From the NCBI GenBank assembly GCA_947561395.2, contig OX387183.1, forward strand, positions 58,201,915-58,265,914: DNA of 64,000 nt, given 5' to 3'. This DNA is from Buxus sempervirens (Eukaryota > Streptophyta > Magnoliopsida > Buxales > Buxaceae). The position numbers and the translations under genes were made by a program. A model generated the notes under the pieces. That model was not told where the DNA came from. It was given only the letters and a program-made list of their open reading frames with translations, and did no database searches. Positions 1 through 16,299 of this stretch are shown piece by piece. Position 1 is the stretch's first letter. The number at the start of each line of letters is the position of its first letter.

Positions 1-1
1 T

Positions 2-1666
2 CTTAATTATAACAAAATAGATGCGCGCCCAAATGACTGTATGCTATATTGGAATGAAACTAGTGAAAAACAAAAGTGTGATATTTGTGGTACTTCTAGA
101 TGGAAATCCGAAAACAGTCATTCCAATAAAAAGGGAAAGAAAAAGGCAGCAAAGATTTTAAGGCACTTTTCTTTGAAGCCGCGTCTTCAAAGATTGTATA
201 TGTCTTCCAAGATTGCCGATGATATGAGATGGCATGTGGATGGTCGTATTGATGATGATAAGTTAAGGCATCCTGCGGATTCTATGACTTGGAAATATTT
301 TGATGTTATGAATAGAGAGTTCAGTTCTAATCCTCGTAATGTTAGACTGGGCTTAGCAGCTGACGGCTTCAATCCATTTAAATCAATGAGTATCACTCAC
401 AGCACGTGGCCAGTCATTTTGATTCCATATAACTTGCCACCGTGGTTGTGCATGAAACAACCAAACATGATCCTTTCTTTACTCATACCAGGGCCGAAGG
501 GGCCGGGAAATGATATTGATGTGTACTTGCGCCCTCTTATGGAAGAGTTAAAAGACCTATGGGGTTCTGGGGTTGAGACATATGATGCGTCAAGAAAGAA
601 GGTCTTCACTCTGCGTGCAGGGTTAATTTGGACGATTAGTGATTTCCCTGGGTATGCTATGCTTTCGGGTTGGAGCACTAAAGGGAAACTTGCATGCCCT
701 TCTTATCATAAAGACACGTGTTCTAAGTATTTGCGTCATAGCCGGAAGCACTGTTATATGGGTCATCGTCGATTCCTACCTCTTGATCATAAGTTTCGAA
801 AGCAGAAACAATCCTTCGATGGTACCACAGAGACAAGGGAAGCTCCAATAAGATTAATCGAGTGGGATATTGTTGATCACTTAAGGGGCAGTTTACATGT
901 ATTCGGGAAGCATACCAATAAGAAGTACTCTAAAAACACTGGTAAAGGAGCGATGCCCTTTAATTGGAAGAAAAAGAGCATATTTTTTGAATTGCCATAT
1001 TGGAGGGATATTATGTTGAAACATAATTTGGACGTGATGCATATTGAGAAGAATGTTTGTGATAGTATACTTGGTACATTGTTAAATATTGATGGAAAAA
1101 CGAAGGACAACTTTAAGGCGCGCTTGGATTTGGTTGACATGGGTATTAGACACGCACTTCATCCACAGATGTTACCAAATAGAAAGAAAGCATGTTTGCC
1201 GGCTGCATGCTTCTCACTAGACAAACGGGAACAAGATATATTTTGCAAAGTGCTGAAAAGTATAAAGGTTCCAGATGGTTATTCGTCCAACATTGCTAAA
1301 CGGGTGAGTAGTAAAGAACGGAAGACATTTGGTCTTAAAAGTCATGATTTCCATGTGTTGCTGCATCAACTATTGCCTCTTGCTATTCGGAAAGTGTTGC
1401 CGAAGAATGTAGCATCCGTATTGATAGAGTTGAGCAACTTTTTTCATCAATTGTGCTCCAAAGTTTGTGAAGTTGATGACTTGAAGCGCCTTCAAGATAG
1501 TATTGCACAAGTATTATGCCAGATGGAGAGGATTTTCCCCCAATCGTTCTTTGATATTATGGTGCATTTGCCAATTCACTTAGCAAATGAAGCTATGGAA
1601 GGGGGGCCTGTCCAATATCGTTGGATGTATCCAATTGAAAGGTACGTATTACAACAATCTTATTAA
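2..1666 (+). pseudogene. TNP2-type CACTA transposase with DUF4218 region, partial
   Basis: The frame is open from base 2, so the coding region continues upstream of the window; the Met at 41 is internal. The product resembles the transposase tnp2 family (residues about 1-330 counted from 41) followed by a DUF4218 region (about 375-540, ending at the motif QYRWMYPIER). A good splice junction joins 1641 (AG|GTACGT) to 1733 (ATAATAG|G) and continues as RYLYILKSYVRNR, the expected DUF4218 end, but this frame stops soon after (about 1835). The part that normally links it to DUF4216 is missing, so I read it as a broken copy. In an intact element the protein would cut and paste the transposon DNA. 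Confidence 0.8.
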
Positions 1667-1792
1667 ATGTGTTTCCTTGTATTTCGCCATCGAATCATCT
1701 TGATTATCAAGATTTTTTGTTTTTCATAATAGGTACTTGTACATCCTAAAGTCATATGTGCGCAATCGAGTAATGGATATCGTTTTTGCACG

Positions 1793-2494
1793 ATGGAGAA
1801 AGAGAAATCCTCAAAGAGTCAGAATAGCGGTGTTGTGGTAAAAGCAAGCACTACTAGCTACGCTAGTACGAAAGATAAAAATCCAATAACAAGTTATATG
1901 TCTTTTTACGGGCGTCTGACTGATGTGTTCGAATTGGCATATTCAGAGCAGCTTACACATGTACTGTTTAAGTGTGATTGGGTTGATATCATGACACAAG
2001 GAAGAGGCATTAAGACAGATGAGTTAGGATTTACACTTGTGAACTTTAAATGGTTATTATATACTGGTCAACATGTCATGGATGATCCGTTTGTATTCGC
2101 ATCTCAAGCTGAACAAGTTTTCTTTGTGGTGGATCCAATCGATGAAGAGTGGAATGTTGTTGTGAAGACTAAGCCAAGAGACTTGTTTGAATTGAGCACG
2201 AATGATGATCAACCCATTGATTGCGAGCCATATGCTACCCAACTTGTAACAAATAATGAAGAAGAGGTTGATGGGTTGAGTTGGGCAAGGGAAGACGTAC
2301 CTGGCACAACAGTTGATGCTCATTCTCATACGAGTAGAGAACAGCTCGCATCTTTTAGTGATCCTGTTCATGACGAACAGGGATCGGATTCTGATGATGA
2401 CCATGAATTAATTGTAGTGATCATGTTCATTCTCATTTTTTGTCTTGAATACGACACACTATTTTCTTCTATTAAACTAACTAACAAACAATAG
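1793..2494 (+). pseudogene. DUF4216 region of CACTA transposase
   Basis: An open frame of 233 codons whose residues about 10-120 resemble DUF4216, the domain found at the C-terminus of TNP2-type CACTA transposases; recognisable pieces are LFKCDWVD, GFTLVNF and DDPFVFASQAEQVFFV. It lies in a different frame from the spliced transposase exon just upstream, so the two parts are no longer one protein. The tail (after about 190) is acidic and then hydrophobic read-through. The Met at 1793 is only the first in frame, not a likely natural start. Confidence 0.7.
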
Positions 2495-2567
2495 CCGTTT
2501 ATGATAAATCAGATTGTTATTGACTTGTATGATTTTATTTTCTACAGCATATAGTGTATTTTATTAG

Positions 2568-4414
2568 ATGGCAGAGGGTGGGCCAGCTAGGAGGGGTAGA
2601 GGTCCTACTAGATGCCTTGATATACTAAAACTTCGACCTGGAGAAAAGTTCAACATCGATATAGATGAATTGGGGCAGCCAATTGGACCAAATGCCTCCA
2701 AATTGGCTAGTTTTTGTGGGACACTGGCACGCGATGGACGTGTTATACCCCTGAATCGCTTTGGCTGGCGAGAAGTCACAGATAGGGAGAAGGACCGAGC
2801 GTGGTCACTTGTAAAGGTAAATAATCTAAATTTTAATGTAGTTCATTGCTCAAAATGTCCACATATTTAGCTAATTGGTATTAACTTTTAAATTTCAATT
2901 TGTTATGCACCGTAGGAAAAGTTTGAGGTTGAAGAGAGGTTGCGTGATGTTATCCTGCAATCAATAAATAAAAAATGGAGGGACTATAAGTCCGATTTGA
3001 AGCAGAACCATTACGATCCATACGAAACAAATGCTGAACGTATAAATCATCGCCCACCAGACCACCAGATGTGGTAAAGGAGCAATGGGCAATTATATTA
3101 GAGTACTGGAACTCACAAAACACCCAGGTAATTTGTTAATTAGTTAATATGTCTTCTAAAGCTACTGCATCCTTATTTATTGACTTTGTATGATTATATG
3201 TTGCAGAACTTGTCAACAAGGAATAAAACTAATCGTGCCAACTAGACCCTTAATCATACAGCTGGGACAAAGAGCTTTGCCAGGGTCAGAAACGAACACG
3301 TATAACAAATGGCCACTTATGAATGTCTTGATATACTATTATAAATCTAGTCACCTCATCAACTTGATGATCAGTTTTCATAGTGTACAATCTTATTTTA
3401 TTGCTTTCTTATCTCTTCTAAGTTGTATAGTAGCTTTTCTATCTTCTTGTATGATAAGATGGGATATTTATGTGAATGGGGATTGTATATGAATGCTACG
3501 TTTTGCATTCTTTTTTGTTTTTCAGGTTGAATGGCTTTATTTTAGACCAATTCAATCTGGACAACCCTCTATTTTTAGGGGAGATGCCGTCGAAATTTTT
3601 ATTATTTTTTCTTTATTTATCTCTACATGTGTTCTTTGTTTTTATATTTCTTCATCTTTTTAATCGGGTCAATTGTATTAATTTCTGCTTGTGGATGTTT
3701 AAATGATTTATGATGAATTAACACCATATTTTTTCATTAGGGATTGGCGGGCCGTGCTGAGACTTTTATAAGAACGCATACTCGAAAAAATGGCACGCCA
3801 ATCAATGATGAAGCAGCTGACAAGATAGTAAGTTATTTCCTCTTATTGTAGGTATAATTGTAGCATACGATTAACTTTATTAGCATCTATTTTGATAACT
3901 CAATGATTGCATAAATATTTTTTTCAGGATCAAATGCGAACTATCATGGAACAAGGCACGCCAGATTCGACAGCCCGAGATGATGTATATACTCAAGTCA
4001 TGGGGCATGACACACATGGCAGGGTGCGGTGTTGTGGGTTAGGCCACACACCCACTAGGCTGTGGGGTGGTAGTGCATCCTCGAGTACGTCATCTAGGTA
4101 TGTCGATATGGATGAATTTAATAGGATGCGAGAACAATTGCAACGTACAGAAGAGCGGCTAGAAGAAGAGATGCGATAACGACAAACAATTGAAGCAACT
4201 GTTGCACAGCATGCCAGAGAATTTGAAGAATTTAGAAACTTAATGATGAGTACCCGTCAAACACAGGTATTATATAAATGCCTTATAAAAATACATATAG
4301 CACAAATTCATATCATCTTTATATTTAAATACCACACTTAATGATCTTTCTTACAATTTATAGTCTCCTGGCGAAACTTCTGCAAATGATAGTCCTCCTC
4401 GGGATTTTAGCTAG
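2568..4414 (+). pseudogene. Transposase_24-like (Ptta/En/Spm) second CACTA gene, broken
   Basis: Starts with a Met and a basic RRGRGPTR segment, followed by residues typical of plant Ptta/En/Spm Transposase_24 proteins (FNIDIDELGQPIGPNA). The frame runs to about 2816 and appears spliced to about 2916 (EKFEVEERLRDVILQSINKKW), where it reaches a stop near 3075 that breaks the gene. Further pieces follow after apparent introns: about 3741-3828 (GLAGRAETFIRTHTRKNGTP), 3929-4179 (RDDVYTQVMG, then a coiled-coil-like MREQLQRTEERLEEEMR with a stop), and a last piece ending at the stop at 4412-4414. In intact elements this second protein is a DNA-binding accessory factor; here it is decayed. Confidence 0.7.
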
Positions 4415-4804
4415 ACAGACATGTATTCTTATTATTTGAGGTGAGTAACACAAGATAGCTTCGGTTCTATCTATATATATATATAAATTTTTTTTTGGCT
4501 AAATTGATTTGTCTACTTAATTATAATTTTACTGACGCATGATTCATTGTTATTTTCATGCAGGGCTATTAAATTGATACGAGTTGCAATATCACTTGTT
4601 AATGGAAACCATTAATTTATTGTTCTTTAGTTTAATTTATATGACATGAATGTTTGGAGTATTTTAATTTTATTAGAATCTCTTTTAATTCACTTTCTTC
4701 TTTGTAATTGTTTTGCTCTATTTGTTATAAAATTTGCTACGAAATCAGGTATTTTACAGGTATTTTTACAGGATTTTCGGTCCACCTAATTATAGTTTTT
4801 GTAT

Positions 4805-5213
4805 ATGCAGGTAAAGGCTTAATTACCGCCGCTAAAAGCCAAAAGTTTTAAGCGGCTACCAGAGTCGTATTTTACTTATACAAGGTATTAGCGGCGGTAA
4901 GTACCGCCGCTAAAGGCATATGGAAGCACGTGAGGATTTTAGCGGCGGTAATTACCGCCGCGAATAGGAGGTATTAGCGGCGGTAAATGTTACCACCGTT
5001 AAAAATATCTTATTAAGCGGCGGCAAAGCCCGCCGGCTATTTCTCCGAAATAGCGGCGGTAATTTTGCTACTGCCGTTATAGGCGTCGTTGATTCGTTTA
5101 GCGGCTCGATATTAAGCGGCGGTAGGGTTTACCGCCGTTAAATATTTAACGACGGTAATTTGACTTTTACCGGCGGGATTCTACCGCCGGTAAAAGTCGA
5201 CTTTTTTGTAATG
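4805..5213 (+). repeat. CACTA subterminal repeat and terminal inverted end
   Basis: About 400 bp with many copies, in both orientations, of a short GC-rich motif of the type TTAGCGGCGGTAATTACCGC. Such arrays are the binding region for the accessory transposase in CACTA elements. The outermost part folds back on itself: 5162-5177 pairs with 5183-5199. The element ends in GTAATG at 5208-5213. Confidence 0.8.
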
Positions 5214-5226
5214 TACGTCCGTTGGG

Positions 5227-5466
5227 AAAATCATTACTAACGTCATAGCCTGTTAGTAGACACGTGAGTTGGACCATCCCCATCACAACCCACGACCACA
5301 TTTATTGATGTCCACGCGTCGTTTCCTTATATACGCCGTAAAAAAATTCATTACTAACATCATAGCCTGTTAGTTGTTAGTAGACACGTGAGTTGGACCA
5401 TCCCATCACAACCCACGACCACATTTATTGAATGTCCACGCGTCCTTTCCTCATACACGCCGCAAA
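5227..5466 (+). repeat. Two direct copies of a ~118-bp promoter segment
   Basis: 5227-5342 and 5343-5466 are near-identical direct repeats apart from small indels (for example TTAGTTGTTAG against TTAG). Each carries a CACGTG G-box (about 5261 and 5385) and a CCACGCGTC motif. They sit about 400-630 bp upstream of the SDR1 start codon, directly after the CACTA end, so G-box dosage in this promoter may have been doubled. Whether they act as control sites is inference. Confidence 0.75.
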
Positions 5467-5793
5467 AGCACCATAGGAAACAATGCCGTAAAGGAAATCG
5501 GTCCAATACACGAAACATTCACTAGGAGCCGGCTACAATAAGTTGGAACTAGATCATTGGTTTCCACGGACAGAATTCGCATCTCCCCTCTATAGAATTC
5601 ATAGATGCTCGGAGATGAAGAGCCAAGCCGGCCAGTGGTGCCAAAGTCAACCTCGTCAGTTTCCTTTCGAAAGCAATCCGTGCCGGCACTTCGGGGCTCT
5701 AATGCAGACAGCTCAGTTACCAATTACTCCGCCCAACATGTAAAATCGATTTGCGATTTGTAACTTCTGAGAAAATTGAGCACAAACTCACCC

Positions 5794-5801
5794 TATAAAT
5801 A
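5794..5801 (+). promoter_or_regulatory. TATA box of SDR1
   Basis: TATAAATA 57 bp upstream of the assigned start codon at 5858, a plausible spacing. The surrounding segment (about 5755-5857) is shared with the SDR3 promoter, where the box has decayed to ATTTAAAT at 16529-16536, and is missing from the SDR2 promoter. Confidence 0.55.
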
Positions 5802-5857
5802 ATACTATTGAGACCTTTTATTTTGGACTCGTTACTTGGAACGTTGCAGAGACAGAC

Positions 5858-7910
<2,053 letters not shown>

Positions 7911-8266
7911 GCCAAGTGATCGAAATGCATCAATTGGAAAATAAAGATTGCAAGAATCTCTGTTGTTGTGAGTCGTAAGATAGTACTGTGATCTAATTAC
8001 TCGTTAGGAATAAGCTTTCGTTCTGAAAAAAACCGTCGAAGAATCAAAACAATGTGTGTTTATTGCACATTCGTATGCAATTGCGCGTTTGTCTTCTAAC
8101 ATTTTCATGTTTGTAACTCCAAATTGTTGATTCTATTTTCGTTTTTCTTAATCATATGTTAACTAGAAATTTTCTAATAAGTTTTCCTGTCACACAACGC
8201 TCGGAGCGGGATTGAATCATCTGCAATTTTGGTCTGCATTGACCACTGTGTTGAAGTGATCCTTCC
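7911..8266 (+). other. SDR1 3' flank
   Basis: 7911-8090 is homologous to the 3' flanks of SDR2 and SDR3 (motifs GATCGAAATGCATC and AATAAGCTTTC), so it probably holds the 3' untranslated region. From about 8090 to 8266 I recognise nothing. Confidence 0.5.
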
Positions 8267-8461
8267 AGGGCTGAAATCGTCTACCATGGGTATATGCTGC
8301 AGATCGAGCAGCCACTGTGAGATGCTGCCACGTGCCACTATCTTTTCAAATGAAAATGTGTTTTCACATATTGAAAAATGTGAAAACAGCTACTGTGAGA
8401 TGCAGCACGTGCGGCCGTTAGATCTGCAGCATAGACCCAGCGGTAAACAATTTCATTCCCT
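8267..8461. mobile_element. MITE-like element with ~45-bp imperfect terminal inverted repeats
   Basis: The arm 8267-8311 pairs with 8412-8461; the best block is TATGCTGCAGATC against GATCTGCAGCATA. Inside are a direct repeat (CTGTGAGATGCNGC, about 8317 and 8394) and a small palindrome around 8340-8390. No coding sequence. I could not define a target-site duplication, so the family is open. Confidence 0.5.
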
Positions 8462-8633
8462 TCCACACGGGGAGCATCCCAAGGTCGGTAATTTTCAATT
8501 ACTGTAATCGTTTTGTATGGGCCGGGCCCGTTAAAAAAAAAACACTGATGATGTGAGACTCCACTTGAAAGCATCCCACGTCAGCATCATTGCAAATGAG
8601 TCACCACGTCAACTTTATCAAGTGCATGTAACC

Positions 8634-9633
8634 TCTTTCCGGGTTGTCGAGTCAGCGGTTTGCCGTCGGTTTGGATGAGAATTTTCGGTCGCTCTCCTCT
8701 TTCCGTTCATCTTTTATGGTTTTGAAGACGGGTTTTGACTGATCTCTCGTCTTCTTCCCTGCCGCTCTTCGCTGTTTCTCGGGTCTCAAGTATCTTCCAG
8801 CGACATCCAGGCTTCGAATCGGTCTTGCTTTTGTTTATCTACTAAATCGTAGGGAGCGCATCGTCGAGTTTGTTGGTTGAGCTTCGTCGAGCAAGCTAGT
8901 TTCTAACGTGGTTGCTGGTTGAGCTTCCACTGCTTCCACGGGTTGAGTTCTTGAAAAAGACCGGTTTTAGTTACTATTACGTTTGGTGATTTTTGGTTGC
9001 ATTCGCCGTGAATGGCTGTGGCTTCTGCAGATGATGCAGATGAAGATGACCCTGATGGGGTCGAAGACGAGGAAGGGTTGCATACTTATAAGCTTTCATG
9101 GTTTTTCAGAACCTGGGGTTTCGATGCCTTTGCTACAGCAACTCCTTGTCACTGTAATTGGTTTTTTGGTGTTTGGTTTTGTTTTTGTTTCAAGCGCAAT
9201 CAGGTTTATTATGCTGTCTTTAGTCTGGTTTTGTGTTGTTAGATACTGGAGGGCTTCGACCCCCATTGTCCTGGTGCAGTTCTGGGTCTGGACGTGTCTC
9301 GGTTTACCGAGCACTCCTTTTCTGGCTTTTTCGTCTCTGACGAGGCCTTTGCTCCCATTAATGGGAATTTCAATCCGTGTTCCGACGGACCCTTCGTCCG
9401 ACTTTACCCCTGTTTTTCAGGCGGTTTCATGCTGCTTCGGCGCAAGGTCGGACACCTTCACCCAAAACTGTTACCGGATTGTTGGGGTTTATGTTTCCCC
9501 TGTATCCTGGCTACTTTTGCTTCTAGGCTTTTATGGGTGTTTTATCTGTGTTTTCTGGCTTGTAGCCACAGCTCTTGTAACACTCTGTTCATATAATGAA
9601 GAAAGGGCTTAGCTCGGCTTTCCATCAAAAAAA
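8634..9633 (+). mobile_element. Short non-autonomous LINE (about 1 kb) with 17-bp target duplication
   Basis: The stretch is flanked by a perfect 17-bp direct repeat ATCAAGTGCATGTAACC at 8617-8633 and 9634-9650. It ends in an A-run after a 3' end of plant LINE style (CTCTTGTAACACTCTG, then TTTCCATCA and A8). No LINE protein domain is visible in it; it seems to join a GC-rich LINE-like 5' region directly to a 3' end. The perfect duplication suggests a fairly recent insertion between SDR1 and SDR2. The open frames inside it (for example 8983-9612) look incidental. Confidence 0.85.
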
Positions 9634-9650
9634 ATCAAGTGCATGTAACC

Positions 9651-10095
9651 AGTCTAAATAGAGATCAAATTATTGTTCGTGCATGACATCCAAGGATAGA
9701 AACGAGGCGGTTCGGGTTGACCCACATTTCTATTGAAAAAAGAAAAAGTTAAATAGAATATATCAATGAGTAGTATATTTATTTCATTAAATATGTATTT
9801 TTATAAATGACATATATTAAAATAATGTCTCCAATGCAAAAAGAAAGTGTTTTTAAATAGAATACATTAACAAATAATATATTTTATTTTATTAATTATG
9901 TATTTTTTTTATAAATAATATGTCAACTCACCTCTAACCTGATTTTGGTAATACCAAACCCTAACCACTACAACAGTTTCGATGAGCGTAAACCTTGAAG
10001 AGGCTCTTGGAGAGAATGTTCACTAGAGAAATAGCTGAAGGACGCATCGAATAACACCACTTCCTTCCCTAGAAAGACCAGAATTTCCAATACTT
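9651..10095 (+). other. AT-rich spacer with a degenerate internal duplication
   Basis: Non-coding. 9740-9830 and 9845-9930 are two diverged copies of an AT-rich segment (motifs AAATAGAATA and TTAATTATGTATTTTT). No gene recognised. Confidence 0.4.
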
Positions 10096-10103
10096 GCTAC
10101 ATC

Positions 10104-10396
10104 TAGAGGCGGCAATTTGCAGCCCGGCCCGCCCAGCCCGACCCTACCGGCCTAGTTGTAATCGGGCTTCGGTGTGATTTTTAGGCCCATTATAGTGTTC
10201 ATAGGACAATTTGTTAGTGAACATGTGGCATCATTATCTTCGTTTGGGATTTAACCGAGGCAAAACCAGGCCAAATAGGGTCGGGCCTGGACATGATTTC
10301 CAGGCCCAAAATCAAGGCAGGTCCAAGCTTGGATAAGCCCTAAAGTGCTTATATGTGCTCTTAAGCCCGGCCCAGCCTGCCAAATTGCCACCCCTA
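10104..10396. mobile_element. hAT-type MITE with 8-bp target duplication
   Basis: Perfect 8-bp direct repeat GCTACATC at 10096-10103 and 10397-10404. The ends form an inverted repeat: TAGAGGCGGCAATTTGCAG on the left and the complement of TAGGGGTGGCAATTTGGCAG on the right, the hAT-like style common in plants. It is 293 bp long, GC-rich and non-coding. Confidence 0.85.
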
Positions 10397-10404
10397 GCTA
10401 CATC

Positions 10405-11262
10405 GCATTTCATCCACCTAACGAACATACCTGATGTAGTTGAGATACTTTGTGAGAGAGAGATGATGGGTGATGATGATGGAGAAGCCACAATGCCTCT
10501 CTCAATCTTGTCAGCAACCTCTTAAGATTCCACTTTCTCGACATCACTTGGAAAGGACATGCTTTGGCAAAAGACAAATCATCCTCATCCGAGATCGTTT
10601 CTAGAGCTTGGCTGCCGTCCTCATCTTCAGTGCTTCAAGGATGCTTGAAGGGATCTTTGACTCCTTTTCTCCTATAGCGTTCTCAACTTGGGCGTTTGGA
10701 CTGACCCATTTTTCAATAGGGAAGGGTATGCAGTGTAATCTTTCTTTAGATCTTCTTTCTTTAATAGAGCTTTAATAATAGTGGGTTCATTAATTAAATC
10801 ATCCCCGTGATGTAACTTGTCCCTTGGTAAAAATCTCTTCGTCGGATTGGCTAATTAAGCACTCCTTCATCACCCCTCTCTATATTCACTTCCTCTTTTC
10901 CTAATCTGTGACTTGCCCTGTTTTTTCCACACCAAATTATCTCACAATAATTGCCAAAATATGGGCCATAAGAAAGCCTAGAATTATTGGATGCTCCATC
11001 GGAAGAGCCAATCCAGCGAGTGGTGCCAAAGTTGCAACCACGTGATTTTCTTTTAAAACCAGAAGGATCTCTCCTTTTCTTTAAAAAAAAAAAAAAAGTA
11101 AAAATCTGTGTTGGCACTTCTGCGCTCTGGCGCGACCCATTTTCTGCTGCATTGCTGCCAGTACAGAGCAGTATCTGTTATCCAACATGTAAAACCGATT
11201 TCCAATGTCTTGAGACCTGTTATTTTGGAGTACTGATTACTAAGCGCGTTGCAGAGACAGGC
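10405..11262 (+). promoter_or_regulatory. SDR2 upstream region
   Basis: 10405-10980 is unrecognised DNA with no supported gene. About 10980-11210 is a diverged copy of the SDR1 upstream region (shared GAGTGGTGCCAAAGT, GTTGGCACTTC, CCAACATGTAAAA). From CCAACATGTAAAACCGATTT it passes directly to the leader TTGAGACCTGTTATTTTGG, so the ~60-bp segment that carries the TATA box in SDR1 is missing. Confidence 0.6.
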
Positions 11263-14290
<3,028 letters not shown>

Positions 14291-15970
14291 TTACGCATCC
14301 TTACAAAACCACTCTGTTACTGCAATCTGATCCCTGAAACATTTGTATCTTCATTTATATTTTATATCCTCTGCGTGCGAGTGCTTTTCTTCTATGTTTT
14401 GCACAACCCTGATACCCAACACTTGTGACATGATCGGAGCCGCCACTGGAAGTCATCTGCAAAACCATCAACGATGTGATTTTTTGACCATTCGATCCTT
14501 CGATCTTCCATCCGTAGAAAATCGATGTCTGAAATACAATCTCTGCATTCTTTTTAAACTCTTGGCATTCCAACCTCTAACAACCATGTTTATCCTCACT
14601 GGCGAGAGAACTCGGGCATCTGGCTTTCGTTCACACCCTCTCCACCTTGATTCCGACATCCAACCGAGCTTCGGCAATTGCGTGAAGTTCCGACCAATTT
14701 GTCTTCTCCAAAATATCAATTTACTACCTCCGGTGAAGTTGTTTTGCCGTTGGTGGGACCTCTTTTACTTCTGACAGCTTTGAATTCTTTCATTTTCTTC
14801 CTTATTTTTTTTTTCATATTCTTGATAAATACAATTTTACTTGTTGAATCGAGATTTTCCTGAAGTTATATATATGCAATTGATTTGTTAGTGTGCAAAT
14901 CTATGTTTAAATTTAATTAGAACATGGATTTTGGTATGGTCAAATGCCACTGTCCTATAATATTGTTGTTGTCGAATGTCATTATTTTTTGGTTTTGTAC
15001 AAAGAAGTATGGAGCAATTGCCTCCTTTTTATCTTATTTTGGTGTATTTTGTTTGGCTAATTTGCATTATTATTGTGCATGTTCAGGCAATTTGGTCGGT
15101 ATTCATATAACGAAAAAATCTTTGGCATTTTCTTGCAATAATTTGCATACCACATGTTCAATAAAAAACTTTTATGAGAGCAACACATAAAAATGAGTTA
15201 ATTTGTGCATGTGTGCCCAATTATTGAAGAATGAGACAAGAAACATTGAGAGATGAGTTATTTAATCAATATGAAGAAGAAGATTTAATTATTGAAGAAG
15301 AGCACATTGATGATGAACCAGATCCAAATGGAGTAGTACAAGAACAAGGAATAAGGAGGATGGATGCATTTAAACAATCAATTGTTGAAGCTATATCGCA
15401 TGTTTGCAATAGTGAATGCCCTTGAGAGTATTATTCGTATTAATATAATGAACTTTGCTATAAATCATGGATGTGATAGGACTTTGTGACTTTACTGATA
15501 GTTGCTATCATTATGTGTTTTAAATTAATAGACATAATTAGCAAACCCGTCTTTTATTCATTACATGTTTATATTTTATTTTTATCTATCATCTTTCAAC
15601 TAATATTTATTGTAAGAATGATTCAGTTTTTGCAATTGAAAACATCATTTTTAGCTGTTATATATTTGAATTATTTGTATCCAAATATATTTATAAGACG
15701 GTTTTAAGTTTTTTATCTTTTTCATTTCTTAGGTGTTTCAAGTTTTATCTTTTAAGGATCAACCAGTTTCTTACAATTATACATGCAAAAAAAATTTCAT
15801 GGAACTCATTTTATTACTTGTTAACCAAACAATTTTTTGGGTGAAAATTTATTCTGCTACGTGCTAACCAAACGCAATTAGAAAGACTTCAAAATTAATT
15901 CGCAAAATGAGTTTTAAGAACTCATTCTCAAAATGAGTTCCTAATCCGGAATGAAAGCCAAACGAGGCCT
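14291..15970 (+). other. Segment unique to the SDR2 side of the duplication
   Basis: Absent from the equivalent place after SDR3, where about 46 bp separate GTTTAATCAG from the next MITE. It ends in GAATGAAAGCCAAACGAGGCC followed by TTA, the terminus style of Harbinger-like elements, but I cannot find a matching left end. 15231-15425 encodes a small acidic open frame (ETLRDELFNQYEEEDL) that could be a decayed transposase C-terminus. No confident gene. Confidence 0.45.
15231..15425 (+). pseudogene. Small acidic ORF, possible transposase C-terminal remnant
   Basis: 64 codons: a charged start MRQETLRDELFNQYEEE, an acidic middle and a short helical tail. The RDELFNQ-type end recalls the last residues of plant Harbinger-like nucleases, and a Harbinger-style terminus lies 545 bp downstream. 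This is a weak resemblance and no catalytic region is present. It could equally be a chance frame. Confidence 0.25.
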
Positions 15971-16283
15971 TAGGGATGAAAATGGATAGGTTTTGGCAAT
16001 GTCAAAATTGGGTTAAGGGCGGGTTCGATTTTAGCCCAACCTTAGTTTATTAAAGTAATATTATATGTATTATTTTAATATGTATCATATATAAAAACAC
16101 ATGTTTAATGAATAAATATGTTATTAATTTATATATTCGATTTAAAAATATTCTTTTTACATTTTTCTTTACAACCAGGCCAATCCCAACCAGTACTGTT
16201 TCTAATCTCGCAGGGCGGGTGAGGGTTTGGCATTGGCTTAAACCATTATAGGGGCAAGCAAACCCGCCCTCTTGTCATCCCTA
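15971..16283. mobile_element. hAT-like MITE, copy A
   Basis: Ends TAGGGATGAAAATGG and the complement of TAGGGATGACAAGAG. Its right flank CCAATAGC (16284-16291) matches the left flank CCAATAAC of copy B at 19778-19785, so A and B descend from one insertion with an 8-bp target duplication, copied together with the SDR promoter. A's own left flank has been replaced. Confidence 0.7.
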
Positions 16284-16299
16284 CCAATAGCATAACGTC

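Larger units (their letters stand above)
1..5213 (+). mobile_element. CACTA (En/Spm) transposon, right part, degenerate
   Basis: The stretch holds, in order, a TNP2-type transposase, a DUF4216 region, a Transposase_24-like gene and a GC-rich subterminal repeat region, the usual content of plant CACTA elements. The right end is read at 5208-5213, GTAATG, which is the complement of CATTAC, a one-base variant of the CACTAC terminus; it is preceded by a T-run as usual. The left end lies outside the window. The genes carry frame breaks and an internal deletion, so the copy is probably not autonomous. A 3-bp target duplication (tac at 5214-5216) cannot be tested without the other end. Confidence 0.85.

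Noticed and set aside
8983..9612. 209-codon open frame with hydrophobic stretches
   Set aside because: It lies wholly inside the 1-kb LINE with a 17-bp target duplication and shows no family resemblance.
10430..10740. Possible relic coding sequence upstream of SDR2
   Set aside because: I could not find a frame longer than a few dozen codons with any family resemblance.
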